A DNA stretch of 64,000 nucleotides from positions 27,383-91,382 of the forward strand of contig JAFLDS010000014.1 of assembly GCA_017302295.1 (NCBI GenBank), written 5' to 3'. The first letter of the stretch is position 1; the number at the start of each line of letters is the position of its first letter. Both the position numbers and the translations under genes were made by a program. Under the pieces are notes generated by a model. The model had not been told where the DNA came from, ran no database searches, and saw nothing but the letters and a program-made list of their open reading frames with translations. The stretch comes from Thauera sp. (GTDB lineage: Bacteria > Pseudomonadota > Gammaproteobacteria > Burkholderiales > Rhodocyclaceae). This document shows positions 46,934 to 56,600 of the stretch, in pieces.

Positions 46934-49497
46934 TGGACGCAAACGGCCTGCGCTTCTGGCTGCTCGCCGACGACGGTCACTGGCCGGCGCGCAGTCACGT
47001 CGAATGGCGAAGCGGCTGTCGTGCGCTGCGGCTGGCGAGTGAACGCACGCTCGCGCCGCCGGTGGCGGACGCTGCAAGTATCGCGGTGTCGGCGCTGGAG
47101 CGTCTGCCACGCGCGGTCGATCGCGAAGGCGCGACCGCTTGGTGGAGCGACGCCGACTCGGCCATCGTCGCGCGCAGCCACCTGCCCGATACCGCGATCG
47201 CGCTGCCGCTGGCCGAGCGCCCGGCCGATTTCGCCGCCGGCTTCGACGATGTGCTCTACGTCGCGCTCGACGAGCGTGTGCTGCTGCATGATCTGCGCGG
47301 GCGTTGGCCCGACACCGTGCTGCCCACGCCGGGCTTCCAGCCCTGGCGGGTAGCGGCCGAACCGCAGGGCGGTGCCTGGTTGCTCGAGCGCGTCAGCGGC
47401 CGGTTGGCACGGCTCGTCGGCTGCATGCAGCCGGCGCGGCCGGCGGCCGACTACGCGCACACCACGTTCCGACCCGACCCGGAAAATCCGACGCCGCCGC
47501 GCCTGCTGCCGTGTGAGCGCGTGGCGTGGCCGGCGGGCGAACGTCCGCAGGCGCTGGCTGTTGGCCCGGACGGCAGCATCGTGCTGTTGTCCTGGAGCGG
47601 TGCCGGGGTCAGCCTCCTGCGCCTGTTCGATGTGCGTTCCGGCGTGCTTGGTGCGCCGCAGCTGCTCGACGGCGTGCGCTACGCCTACGCGCTCGATTGG
47701 CTGGCGGAAGGCCGCGTCGCGCTGCGCGTGCCCGGCCGGCGCGATGCCCCGGTTTTCCGTCCGCGGGGCGCGTTCGACGCGGATTCGGAGGCGCCGCTTC
47801 ACGCCACAGGCGAGATCCATCCGTTGGCGCCCGAGGCCGAGGAGGCGCCGTTTGCACACCGCCTCGACGACCCGCCGCGCTATCCGGTCGCCGGCGATGC
47901 GGTGGAGCCGCTGCACCGGCTATCGATTGCCAACCTCGCGCGTCGCGGCGAAGCCGCGAGCTTCGGCGGCTCGGGCAGCCCCGGCCTGCGCTTGATCGAC
48001 AGCGGCGACCAGCAGACGGTGTGGCACCGCATCTATGCCGAGGCCCGGCTGCCCGCGGCCTGCGGCATCGTCGTGTGGCTGGCGGCTACCGCCGAGCCGG
48101 AGCCACCCGACGCCGACGATGCGAGCGCCTGGAATCCGCACCTGTGCGGCGATGTGCCCCCCTTGACGAGCGACGCTGTGCCCGGCGGTATCGTGCCGGC
48201 GGGCGCATTGCCGCGTGCGGCCTGGGAGCGGATGCCCTCCGAGCTGCCCGGACATCCCGGCCTGGGCGCCTGGGGCGCACCGCAGGCCGGGCGCGCAGGC
48301 CTGTGGTCCGTGCTGGTGCAGCGCCATGGCCGGCGCGTGCGCAGCCTGGTCGGGCGCTACCTGTGGGCGCGGGTCGTGCTGCATGGCGACGGGCGCGATT
48401 CCCCCGAACTGGCGGCGCTGCGCATCTACGGTTCGCGCTTCTCCTATCGCGATCACTACCTGCCGCGCCTGTACCGCGAGACCGAGTTCGGCGCGGTGGC
48501 CGAAGCCGGCGGCCTGGACGTACCGGCCACCGCGACGGCGGCGGACTTCCTCGAACGCTACCTCGGCAATGCCGAAGGCTGGTTGACCGCACTCGAGGAC
48601 CGCGTCGCCGGCGCCCACCTGTTGAGCGATCCGGCGGTGACGCCGGAGACCGCGCTCGAATGGTTGGGCGGATGGATCGGCGTGGCCTTCGACGGTGCGC
48701 TGCCGGTGGCCCGGCGGCGCGACTGGCTTCAGCATGCCGCCGAGCTGGCGCGCTTCCATGGCACGCGCCACGGCCTGCTCCTGGCGCTCGACGTCGCCAC
48801 CGGCGGCGGCGTGCGGGGCGGCGAGATCGTGGTGCTGGAAGGGTTCCGCATGCGGCGCCTGATGGCGACTCTGCTGGGCGTCGACCTGTCGGTGGAGGAC
48901 GACCCGCTGCTGCCCGGGCTGGTCATCAGCGGTAATTCGGTGGTCGGCGACACGCTGATCCTCGGCGAGGCCGAGCGCGCCGAGCTGCTCGCACTCTTCC
49001 GCGATGAGGTCGCGAGCGAGACCGAACGCAAGGCGGTGCTCGCCTTCTATGACAAGCTCGCCTTCCGCGCGCTGGTGCTGGTGCATCAGGAAGTCACGCC
49101 GCAGGACCTGGGCCTGATACGCCGCATCGTCGAGCTCGAGTCGCCGGCGCACGTCGACGTGCAGGTCGCGGTGGCGAGCTGGCCGCTGCTGGTCGGTGTT
49201 GCAAGCCTCGTGGGCGTCGATACCTATCTCGGACCGCCGCGCCAGCCGCTGCCGGCGCGGGTCGATGTCTCCAGCTTGGGCAACGGCGATCAGGTACTGG
49301 GCGTAGGCAGCCTGGATCCGCGACTTTCGGGTGCGGTTGCCGAGCTTCCCGCGACGCCGCCGCAGGCGCGGCCGCTTGCCGATGCCGGGGCGGATTTCAC
49401 CTCCCCCTATGGCCGTTCATTCGGGCTCGACGGCGGCGGCTCGTCGGCAGCCGAAGGACGGCGGATCGTGCAGTACCGATGGCGCCAGCTCGAGTGA
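46933..49497 (+). CDS. Tail/baseplate protein (TIGR02242 type) with propeller-like and PKD-like parts
   Basis: An 854-residue protein. The N-terminal ~450 residues have repeated beta-sheet segments (DDVLYVALDERVLLHDLRGR, LAVGPDGSIVLLSWSG, GRVALRVPGRRD) that look like a beta-propeller. Residues ~490-680 carry the phage tail TIGR02242 region: YLPRLYRETEFGAVAEAGG, GWLTALEDRVAGAHLLSDPA, ALEWLGGWIGVAFDGALP and AELARFHGTRHGLLLALD. The last ~50 residues (DAGADFTSPYGRSFGLDGGG, RRIVQYRWRQLE) look like a PKD-type module and resemble the next small protein. By order it corresponds to Afp12. The start overlaps the stop of the gpJ gene. Confidence 0.87.
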   Translation: MDANGLRFWLLADDGHWPARSHVEWRSGCRALRLASERTLAPPVADAASIAVSALERLPRAVDREGATAWWSDADSAIVARSHLPDTAIALPLAERPADFAAGFDDVLYVALDERVLLHDLRGRWPDTVLPTPGFQPWRVAAEPQGGAWLLERVSGRLARLVGCMQPARPAADYAHTTFRPDPENPTPPRLLPCERVAWPAGERPQALAVGPDGSIVLLSWSGAGVSLLRLFDVRSGVLGAPQLLDGVRYAYALDWLAEGRVALRVPGRRDAPVFRPRGAFDADSEAPLHATGEIHPLAPEAEEAPFAHRLDDPPRYPVAGDAVEPLHRLSIANLARRGEAASFGGSGSPGLRLIDSGDQQTVWHRIYAEARLPAACGIVVWLAATAEPEPPDADDASAWNPHLCGDVPPLTSDAVPGGIVPAGALPRAAWERMPSELPGHPGLGAWGAPQAGRAGLWSVLVQRHGRRVRSLVGRYLWARVVLHGDGRDSPELAALRIYGSRFSYRDHYLPRLYRETEFGAVAEAGGLDVPATATAADFLERYLGNAEGWLTALEDRVAGAHLLSDPAVTPETALEWLGGWIGVAFDGALPVARRRDWLQHAAELARFHGTRHGLLLALDVATGGGVRGGEIVVLEGFRMRRLMATLLGVDLSVEDDPLLPGLVISGNSVVGDTLILGEAERAELLALFRDEVASETERKAVLAFYDKLAFRALVLVHQEVTPQDLGLIRRIVELESPAHVDVQVAVASWPLLVGVASLVGVDTYLGPPRQPLPARVDVSSLGNGDQVLGVGSLDPRLSGAVAELPATPPQARPLADAGADFTSPYGRSFGLDGGGSSAAEGRRIVQYRWRQLE

Positions 49498-49548
49498 GTC
49501 CTGGCGCTCACAGTGCTCTTCCACCCTCACTGAGCAAGGAGCAAGGAA

Positions 49549-49866
49549 ATGGCCGAATTCATCATCAACCGGGAAGTCCGCACCGACACGCCGACCGTCG
49601 AGGTCACCATAGGCGCCGCCAATGCCTTGCCGCTGGGGCGCCACACTTTCCGCCTGGTAGTGGTCGACGACTCGGGCAATAGCTCGATCCCGGACGACGT
49701 GGTGGTCATCATCGCCGACACGGAGAATCCGACGGCGGTCCTGACCGCGCCGCGCTCGGTAGGGTTCGGCCGCAGCTTCGTGCTGAGCGGCGAGCGATCG
49801 TTCGATGCCGGTGGCGGCCGCATCGTGGGCTACCAATGGACCTATCTTGGCCAGCCGCTGACCTGA
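49549..49866 (+). CDS. Small Ig/PKD-like CIS accessory protein
   Basis: A 105-residue all-beta protein: MAEFIINREVRTDTPTVEVT, LPLGRHTFRLVVVDDSGNSS, VVIIADTENPTAVLTAP and SFDAGGGRIVGYQWTYLG. The RHTFRLVVVDDSGN and GYQW segments are typical of PKD/Ig-like repeats. The C-terminal ~40 residues resemble the end of the preceding tail protein, so this module may have been copied from it. AAGGA precedes the ATG. A surface or receptor-binding module is a possible role, not an established one. Confidence 0.65.
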   Translation: MAEFIINREVRTDTPTVEVTIGAANALPLGRHTFRLVVVDDSGNSSIPDDVVVIIADTENPTAVLTAPRSVGFGRSFVLSGERSFDAGGGRIVGYQWTYLGQPLT

Positions 49867-49879
49867 GCCGGAGCACGTC

Positions 49880-50353
49880 ATGGTCGCCTTTGTCCGCGGA
49901 CGCCCGATCACTACCGACGAACCCACGGTGACGGTGGATGCCGGCCTTGCGCTCGGCGTGCACCGCTTCCAGCTCGTCGTAGTGACCGCGGACGGCCGGC
50001 GCAGCGCCGCCGACGTCGTCGATCTGACGGTGGAGCGGCTGACCATTCCCGGTCCGCTGGATCCGGTGGTGCGCCCGCCGCTTATCGACACGGTGATCAA
50101 TCCCACGATCAACCCGACGATCACGCCCAGAGTCACGACCACGGTGAGCCCGACGCCGGCCACGACGACCACGACTACGACTACCACGACCGTCAGCCCG
50201 ACCCTCACGACCACCACGACGCGCATCCGCAAGCCGCGCGCGGTGGCTGCGTCGCAGATGCCACGGTCAACGCCGCCGGCGCCGCCCGAACCGCCGACGC
50301 CACCGGCGCAGCCCAAACGCAAGGCCCGCAGCAAACGCAGGAGCGAATCATGA
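49880..50353 (+). CDS. Ig-like domain plus Thr-rich linker and basic tail
   Basis: A 157-residue protein. Residues ~1-55 (FVRGRPITTDEPTVTVDAGL, GVHRFQLVVVTADGRRSA) repeat the pattern of the preceding protein. Residues ~65-115 are a Thr/Pro-rich low-complexity linker, with long runs of Thr broken by VSP. The last ~40 residues are Pro-rich and then Lys/Arg-rich (QPKRKARSKRRSES). It may be a spacer that connects a domain to a basic anchor. The stop overlaps the start of the next gene (ATGA). Confidence 0.6.
   Translation: MVAFVRGRPITTDEPTVTVDAGLALGVHRFQLVVVTADGRRSAADVVDLTVERLTIPGPLDPVVRPPLIDTVINPTINPTITPRVTTTVSPTPATTTTTTTTTTVSPTLTTTTTRIRKPRAVAASQMPRSTPPAPPEPPTPPAQPKRKARSKRRSES
50150..50225 (+). 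repeat. Thr-codon (ACN) repeat in a CIS accessory gene
   Basis: Runs of ACG/ACC/ACT codons encode a stretch of about 20 Thr interrupted by VSPTL. The underlying DNA is a near-trinucleotide repeat, which can expand or contract in steps of three bases without breaking the frame. Confidence 0.7.
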
Positions 50354-51339
50354 ATGGCACAGCTCGCCCACCCGCGGACGATCCGCTTTACGGCCTGCCC
50401 GACGCGGCGCGTCCGCACTACGCGACCGGCATGCTGCTCGATGCGCAGGATTTCGCCGCCGAGCAGGTGTATCACCGCAACCGGCTGGCGCGGGCGCTCG
50501 CCTTCGCCAGCGGGGCGGGTTCCCGCCGGCTGCCCGAGGGCATCGGCGAGAACCCGGGTGCCACCGGCCTGTTCGGTGGCGGCACGCTGGCGGGGTTGCG
50601 CGTGGCCCATGCGCCCGCCGCAGGTGCGCAACCGGAGGAGATCCGCGTCGCGCCCGGGCTTGCGGTGGACCGGCTGGGACGTCTGGTCGAGGTGCCGCGG
50701 GCGGTCTGCCTGCGCCTGCAGCGCTGGTTCGACAGCGAACTCGAGCGCGACGGCGGCGATGATCTGCGCCGCGCGGCGCTGTCGAGTCCGGAGCGTTTCG
50801 CCAGCACGCGTCTGACCGAGGCGATTGCCGGCGGCGGCGATCCGCTGCCGGAGCGTGCGGTAATCGTCGACGTGTTCGTGCGCTTCGTCACCTGCCGCCA
50901 GGCGCTGACGCCGGCCTTTGCGAGCGGCCCCTTCGATGCGCTCGACGCGGTGGAGACCTCGCGCCTGCGTGACGCCTACGAGGTGCATTTCGTACCGCGC
51001 ACCGACGGCCTGGACGACGATTTCAACGGTCTGCCGCTGCTCGACCGCGACCTGTCGGCACTGAGCGGCACCGCGCGGCGCGACGCATTGCAGGACGCGG
51101 TGCTCGACGGCTGGCCCGATCTGGCCGGCACCGTCGGTGCCGACGGCGAGCTCGCCGCACCGCCGGGCCACCCGCCCGGGCTGGACCCGACGGCGATCTT
51201 CCTCGCGCGGGTGTTCATCGCGGTGGGCGCGGGCGATCCGCCGGCGCGCAGCGGCGGTGCGACGGTAGACAACGGCGGGCGGCGCTTCCTGCCGCACCTG
51301 GGAATGATGGCCGGTGCGCTCGGCCTCGGCCTGGATTGA
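50350..51339 (+). CDS. CIS accessory protein with the 'DAQDF..EQ.YH' head motif
   Basis: A 329-residue protein. Its N-terminal ~130 residues (HYATGMLLDAQDFAAEQVYH, GIGENPGATGLFGG, VAPGLAVDRLGRLVEVPRAV) follow a pattern found in proteins of other phage-tail-like loci: 'G.LL...DF..EQ.Y...R' then 'GL.V....L.V.PG.A.D..G'. The rest (~130-329) is of unknown fold. A related pattern opens the next gene's protein. I infer a beta-rich particle component, with no enzyme motif visible. Confidence 0.6.
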   Translation: MNGTARPPADDPLYGLPDAARPHYATGMLLDAQDFAAEQVYHRNRLARALAFASGAGSRRLPEGIGENPGATGLFGGGTLAGLRVAHAPAAGAQPEEIRVAPGLAVDRLGRLVEVPRAVCLRLQRWFDSELERDGGDDLRRAALSSPERFASTRLTEAIAGGGDPLPERAVIVDVFVRFVTCRQALTPAFASGPFDALDAVETSRLRDAYEVHFVPRTDGLDDDFNGLPLLDRDLSALSGTARRDALQDAVLDGWPDLAGTVGADGELAAPPGHPPGLDPTAIFLARVFIAVGAGDPPARSGGATVDNGGRRFLPHLGMMAGALGLGLD

Positions 51340-51344
51340 TCGTT

Positions 51345-51363
51345 CCTCCCCTTGAAGGGGAGG
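51345..51363. repeat. CCTCCCCTTGAAGGGGAGG hairpin inside the operon
   Basis: CCTCCCC (51345-51351) and GGGGAGG (51357-51363) form a 7-bp stem with loop TTGAA, in the 71-base gap between two CIS accessory genes. This CTCCCCTTGAAGGGGAG sequence looks like the short palindromic elements scattered through betaproteobacterial genomes. It has no U tract, so it need not terminate transcription. Confidence 0.5.
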
Positions 51364-51410
51364 GAGTTTGAGCAACGAGCGGTGCCGCAAGGCGCCCGGG
51401 AGACACAGCC

Positions 51411-53591
51411 ATGGACTTGACCAAGGGACTCGCCCGCGTCAGCCTGCCGGCCGCGCAGGTGGCCATGCTGCGCGGCGTCGGTGCGTTGATCGAGGATCCG
51501 CGCCGGGAGCGTCCGCGCTATTTCGATGGGCGCTTCCTCGCCGCGCGCGACCTCATCCGCGACCAGCAGTACATCCTGACCCGCGAGGCCGATCTTGGTC
51601 AGGCGGCGGGCAGCGGGGTGGCCGCGGGGCTGGACGTCGAACCGGGCAGCGGCGGCGACCGTCTGGTCGTCTCGGCCGGCCACGGCGTGACGCCCGCCGG
51701 CGAGCTGGTGCTGCTGCCGCGCGACGTGCAGCTGCGGCTGGCCGACATTCCACGTGCCGAGCAGCTGTCGGCGCGCTTCGGCCTCGGCCGCATCGCCCAT
51801 CCACCGCTGCGTAACCGCACCGGTCTCTTCGTGCTGGCGCTGCGGCCAGTGGAATTCACCGCCGGGCCGATCGGCGCCTACCCGACCTCGATCACCGGCG
51901 CGCGCACGGTGGAGGACGGCGACATCATCGAGGCCACCGCAATCGTGCTGGTGCCGTGGGACGACGACGGCGCGGCGGATGCGCTGCTGGCGCGCCGCGG
52001 TCGAGCCGCGGCGACGATTTTCGCTGCCGGTGGCGCGCGCGCGCTGTCGTCCAACGTGCTGCCGCTGGCGATGGTGGCGTTGCAGAACAATGTGGTGGCG
52101 TGGATCGACGTGCCCATGGTGCGGCGCGAACTGGGCGCCGACCGCGCCGACCTGCCGGGTCTCGGGTACGCGCCGCGCGCCTTGCGGCTGGCTCACCTGC
52201 TGCAGCATCAAGTCCATCTCGCCGATGTGTTGCGCGGCAACGGCGGACGCAGCTTCGCTGCGCGTGAGCAGTTTCCGGTGCTGCCTTCGGCCGGGCCGCT
52301 GCCGCCGGGCATCATCGATAGTCGCGACTTCACGCAGCGCTATTTCCCGCCCGAGATGGCGGTGGATTTCTCCATCATCCCGGAAGACGAGCTACCGGCG
52401 CTGGTCGAAGAAGCGCTGACATTGCCGCCGATCGACCTCGAGGCTGACAGCGCGGTGCTGGAGGCGACTTCGGTGCTGATCCTCGCCCCGGTGCCGCGCA
52501 ACGAGTGGCGCGTGGTCAGCAATCGGCTGACGACGCGGATTCGCACCTTGCGCCCGGCGGCGATCAATCTGGTGGCGACGCTGAAGCCGCTCGAGATCCT
52601 GCAGAAGCTTCGCATTCCGCGCGTACCGGTGCCGACCGAGCCCGCCGACCCGGCCACCGCCGAATGGGCGCGGCTCGCCGCCTTGCCCGACCTGTGGTTC
52701 GTGCGCCGCCGCAACCTCGCTTACCGCGACGATCTGGCCGGCGCGGCGATCCGGCTCGCCGGGCGTGAGGTCCTGCGTGAAGCGGTGGTAACCCGGCTCG
52801 GCACGCTGGGGCTGGATTCGAGTTTCAGCCGCGTGCTGGAGCGGGCGACACCGCTGGCCGCGACCGAGGCTGCCAGCCTGCTGGCAAGCCCGCGCATCGC
52901 CGATTCGCCGGCGCTCACCGCGGCGGCACTGTCCGAGCTGTCGCGTGCCGAAACCATCGATCAGGCGACGGTGCTGCGGGTCGCCGCCGATCTCTCCACC
53001 CCGGGTGTCGGCGACGGCTTGGTGCGGCTGGAAACGGCGCGGACTGACGCCGTGCCGAGTACGACCGCACTGCGCGAGATCGCCGACGGCGGCGAGTGGC
53101 GCGCCGCTGATACCACCGCGGCGACGGCGACGCGTGCTGAGTTGACGCCGCTTGCCAACACGGTGCTGCGGCCGCAGGTCGTGCGCCCGGCCGTTGCGAC
53201 TACGACGACTACGACGACTACGACCACTGCGACCACCGGCAGGACGACCCCTACGACCACCACTGTGACCGGCACGAGGATTGCACCGCGCGCAGCGAGG
53301 GCGCCGGTGGCAACGCCGGCAGAGGCGCCGGCTGCGGCGGCCAAGGCGGGGGCGGGTGGCAAGGCCGCGGCGAAAGCCGGCGACGGTGCATCAGTGCGCA
53401 AGGGCGCGTCCGGCAGTGCGGCGACTGCGCGCAAGGGCGCCGCCGCGAGCGGTGCGGAGGGAGCGACGAAAGGCGCAGCGAAGGCTGCGCTCCGTGCTTC
53501 GGCCGAGCCGCCTGCGACCGCGCCCGGCGAGAAGGCTTCGACATCGCCCTCGGGCCGCCGGCGCAAGCCTGCTGGCGGTACGGGTGCCTGA
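51411..53591 (+). CDS. CIS accessory protein with Thr-rich and Ala/Lys-rich tail
   Basis: A 726-residue protein. Residues ~35-170 (RYFDGRFLAARDLIRDQQYI, GLDVEPGSGGDRLVVSAGHG, ELVLLPRDVQLRLADIP) repeat the head pattern of the preceding protein. Residues ~170-570 have helical segments and RNLAYRDDLAGAAIRLAGRE. From ~590 the sequence becomes low-complexity: a run of ten Thr, then Ala/Lys/Gly-rich sequence to the end, with net positive charge similar to histone-like tails. The two adjacent Thr-rich proteins suggest flexible links to other parts. No homologous named family is recognised. Confidence 0.6.
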   Translation: MDLTKGLARVSLPAAQVAMLRGVGALIEDPRRERPRYFDGRFLAARDLIRDQQYILTREADLGQAAGSGVAAGLDVEPGSGGDRLVVSAGHGVTPAGELVLLPRDVQLRLADIPRAEQLSARFGLGRIAHPPLRNRTGLFVLALRPVEFTAGPIGAYPTSITGARTVEDGDIIEATAIVLVPWDDDGAADALLARRGRAAATIFAAGGARALSSNVLPLAMVALQNNVVAWIDVPMVRRELGADRADLPGLGYAPRALRLAHLLQHQVHLADVLRGNGGRSFAAREQFPVLPSAGPLPPGIIDSRDFTQRYFPPEMAVDFSIIPEDELPALVEEALTLPPIDLEADSAVLEATSVLILAPVPRNEWRVVSNRLTTRIRTLRPAAINLVATLKPLEILQKLRIPRVPVPTEPADPATAEWARLAALPDLWFVRRRNLAYRDDLAGAAIRLAGREVLREAVVTRLGTLGLDSSFSRVLERATPLAATEAASLLASPRIADSPALTAAALSELSRAETIDQATVLRVAADLSTPGVGDGLVRLETARTDAVPSTTALREIADGGEWRAADTTAATATRAELTPLANTVLRPQVVRPAVATTTTTTTTTTATTGRTTPTTTTVTGTRIAPRAARAPVATPAEAPAAAAKAGAGGKAAAKAGDGASVRKGASGSAATARKGAAASGAEGATKGAAKAALRASAEPPATAPGEKASTSPSGRRRKPAGGTGA
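53195..53275 (+). repeat. Second Thr-codon (ACN) repeat
   Basis: A near-perfect ACG-ACT-ACG trinucleotide run followed by ACC/ACG codons, encoding about ten consecutive Thr and a mixed Thr segment. It is the equivalent of the Thr repeat at 50150-50225 in the gene before the last one, though the surrounding genes are otherwise different. Confidence 0.65.
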
Positions 53592-53649
53592 CGGGCGCCG
53601 CGCCGGCGTGCGCGATTGCGCCCCGCTTCATGAATCACGGAGGTGTAGC

Positions 53650-56600
53650 GTGAGCATCACACCGATCAAGGGTTCCCTGCCGGGTGAGCAGGTCATCCAC
53701 CTGGCTCCGGAGAATGCTGCCGACGTTGCGCGGTGGTGGCTCAGGCGTCCCAACCTGTTTCCCGGCCGCACGCTGACTGGCCCCACGCTGGAGGGACGCC
53801 AGCGCTGGGCGGAGGGGCATGTCGCGCTGCGCGGGCAGGCCTTCACCGCGGGCGTGGTGCGGGGGCTCGAATCCGCGCTGATCGCGGACGGCGGCGGCAT
53901 GGCGGCAGCGCGCGTGGCCCTGATGCAAGGCAGCGCACTCGCGGTTTCGGGCGAGGATGTGCGCGTGCCGCAGGCGGTCGAGTTCGCCCTTGCCGACCTG
54001 TCGGTCGTAGGCGATCCGTCGGCGTTTGCCGGAATGGGCGAGGCCGGCGGGGAGGGCGGGGCTGGCGGTAGCGAGGGCGGCGAATTGCGCAGCAAGGTGA
54101 TCGGCCCACGCCTGGGCGATCTGGTCGCGGCAAGCCCGGATGCGATTCCGCGCGTCGGCGTGCTGCTGTTGCAGCCGGTCAGCGCCGACCGCATTGGCGC
54201 CTTCGACCCGACCGACCCCTGCTCGCTGGACGGCTGCGGCTCCGGCAACGTGGCCTCATTCGAGGACTGGCGCGTGGGCGACGCGGCGCGGCTGCTGTGG
54301 TACGCCTGGCCCGAGGAGGTGGATGGATTCGCCCTCGACGTGGTGCTGGCGGGCGCGCCTTCGCGCTGGCGCAACCTGCTCGCGTGGCAGGTGTTCGACG
54401 CCGAGCGGGCGCTCGCTGCCGACGCTACATTGCCGTGGGAAGAATTCGGCGTGCCGCTCGGGCTGGTGTGCTGCGACGCGGCCTGGAACCCGCTGTTCCT
54501 CGACCGCGCCAGCGTGGTGCGTACCGGGGGACGCGCCCGGTACTCGCGCATGGGGGGCGGTGCCGACGGGCTGGCGACGCACTGGCGCCTGCCAGCGCTG
54601 TGGCAGGCGCAGTTCGAGCAGCTGGCCGAACAGGTGACGGCGGCCGGCGACCCGGCGCCGGATGCGGCGACGCTGGCGGCAGGCTTTACCCGCTTGCCGC
54701 CGTTCGGTCTGCTGCCGGCCAACGTGGTGGACCTCACCGCGCTGCGCAGCGACTTTTTCCCGGCCAGCTTCGAACTCGACGCCGCGCCCTTGCCAGTGGA
54801 GCAACTCGACGCGGCGCTGGTCGAGGCCGCCGCCCTGGCGCCGCTCGATACCGCAGTCGGCGGTCGGGTGCGCCTGCTGGTGCCCGTACCGCAGGCCGTG
54901 TTCGAGCCGCGCCTGCTGCTGCGCGAGGTGATCGATCCGGAGTTCGCTCGCACGTTGACCGAGTTCTTGCTGTCGCGGGCGCGCTGGCTCGGTGCTCGTC
55001 AGGGACTGCGCACCCGGGCCTCGGTACTGGCGCGCTCGATTACCGGCACACCGCTCGCGGTGCCCGCGATCGCAGACGATCCGGAGGCGCTCGAAGTCGA
55101 GTCGCTCGTTCCTTGGGGGCCGCCGCCGGCAGGCGGTGGTCATCGCTCCAGTCTGCGCGCCGGCATCCATCAGCACTTCTTCGAGGCCGCCACCGAGACG
55201 ATGACGGTGGCCGCCGGAGAGTCGCTGTTCACCTGGGTCTATCTGGACCCGGACAATCCGCCGCGCACGCTGATGCTGCAGTGGCACGCCGGCACCTGGG
55301 AGCATCGCGCCTATTGGGGCGAGAACCTGATTCCGTGGGGCGCCGATGGCACGGTGGCGCGCGCGCGCGCCGGCGACCTGCCGCCGCTCGGGCAATGGGT
55401 ACGGCTCACGTTGCCTGCTTCGCTGGTGGGCCTGGCTGCTACCCAGGCCGACGGCATGGCGTTCTCGCTGTTTGACGGCAGGGCGGCGTTCGGCATGACC
55501 GGCGTCCTCCCCGCCCCCGGCGGGGAGCGCAAGTGGTTTTGCGGCGTGCTGCCGACGGCCGCGCAGCAGAACGGCGACGAGCGCTGGGAGATGCTCACGC
55601 ACAACGACCTGTGGTCGCCGTTCGAGGGCATCTCGGCGGTGTTGCCGGTTGACGCGACGGGTGCACCGGGCAGCGGCGGCCACACCGAGCCGGCTGCCGT
55701 CGGCCTGCACCAGCACTTTTTCGAGAACGCCGGCGTCACGTTCACGGTGGCCGCTGGCGAGCGTTTCTACACCTGGGTGTTCATCGACCCAAGCAATCCG
55801 CCCAGCCAATTGATGCTGCAATGGCGCGTTGGTGCGAGCTGGGAACAGCGTGCCTACTGGGGCCTGTCGCGCATTGGCTGGGGCGTCGAAGGGACGGTGT
55901 CGCGCCGGCGGCTCGGAGCCCTGCCGCGCCCCGGACGCTGGATTCGGCTCGAGATCGATCCCGCCGCGGTCGGGCTGGTGGGTGCGACGATGAACGGCAT
56001 GGCTTTCACCTTCTTCGACGGTACCGCGGCCTTCGGGCCGTCGGGCGCGCTCACTCCCGCCGGCGCCAACGCGCAGGAGAGTTCGCGTGAATGGTTCGCC
56101 GGCAGTCTGCCGGCCCGGGCCACTCCGCGCGGCATCTGGCAGTTTCTGTCGGCGCGCGACTTGCTGGCGCCGACCGCGGGCGGCACCAACGGCCATGTCG
56201 AGGCGGTGGCGCGGCTGTACGACGATGCCGCACTCGCGCATCTGTCGGCGCAGGAGCGCTACCAGATGTACCAGCTCGGCCTGGAAGGCTTCATCGCCTA
56301 CCTCAAGGCGCGCACCGACCGTGCCGACGACCTGGTCGACTTCAACTTCGTCAAGGTGCAGACCGACATCTACCGTGTGCGCCAGCTCATCCTCGGCACC
56401 ACGGCGGCGACCCGGCTCGCAGTGTCGCCGGCGCTGGCCAATATCGCGCAGGCCGAGACGGCGGTGGCCTCGACCGAGCGCATCGCCGGCTTCTTCGACG
56501 AGCTGAAGAAGGAGACGGCTGCCACGCAGGTACAGCAGGTGACGGCAGCGGGCGCGACCGTGGCGAGGGCGTTCCGGCTGGAATCCGGCTTCACGGGTGC

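Noticed and set aside
50150-53275. The ACN runs as a possible CRISPR or other spaced repeat array
   Set aside because: They are continuous trinucleotide runs inside coding frames, with no constant repeat-spacer pattern and no cas genes nearby.
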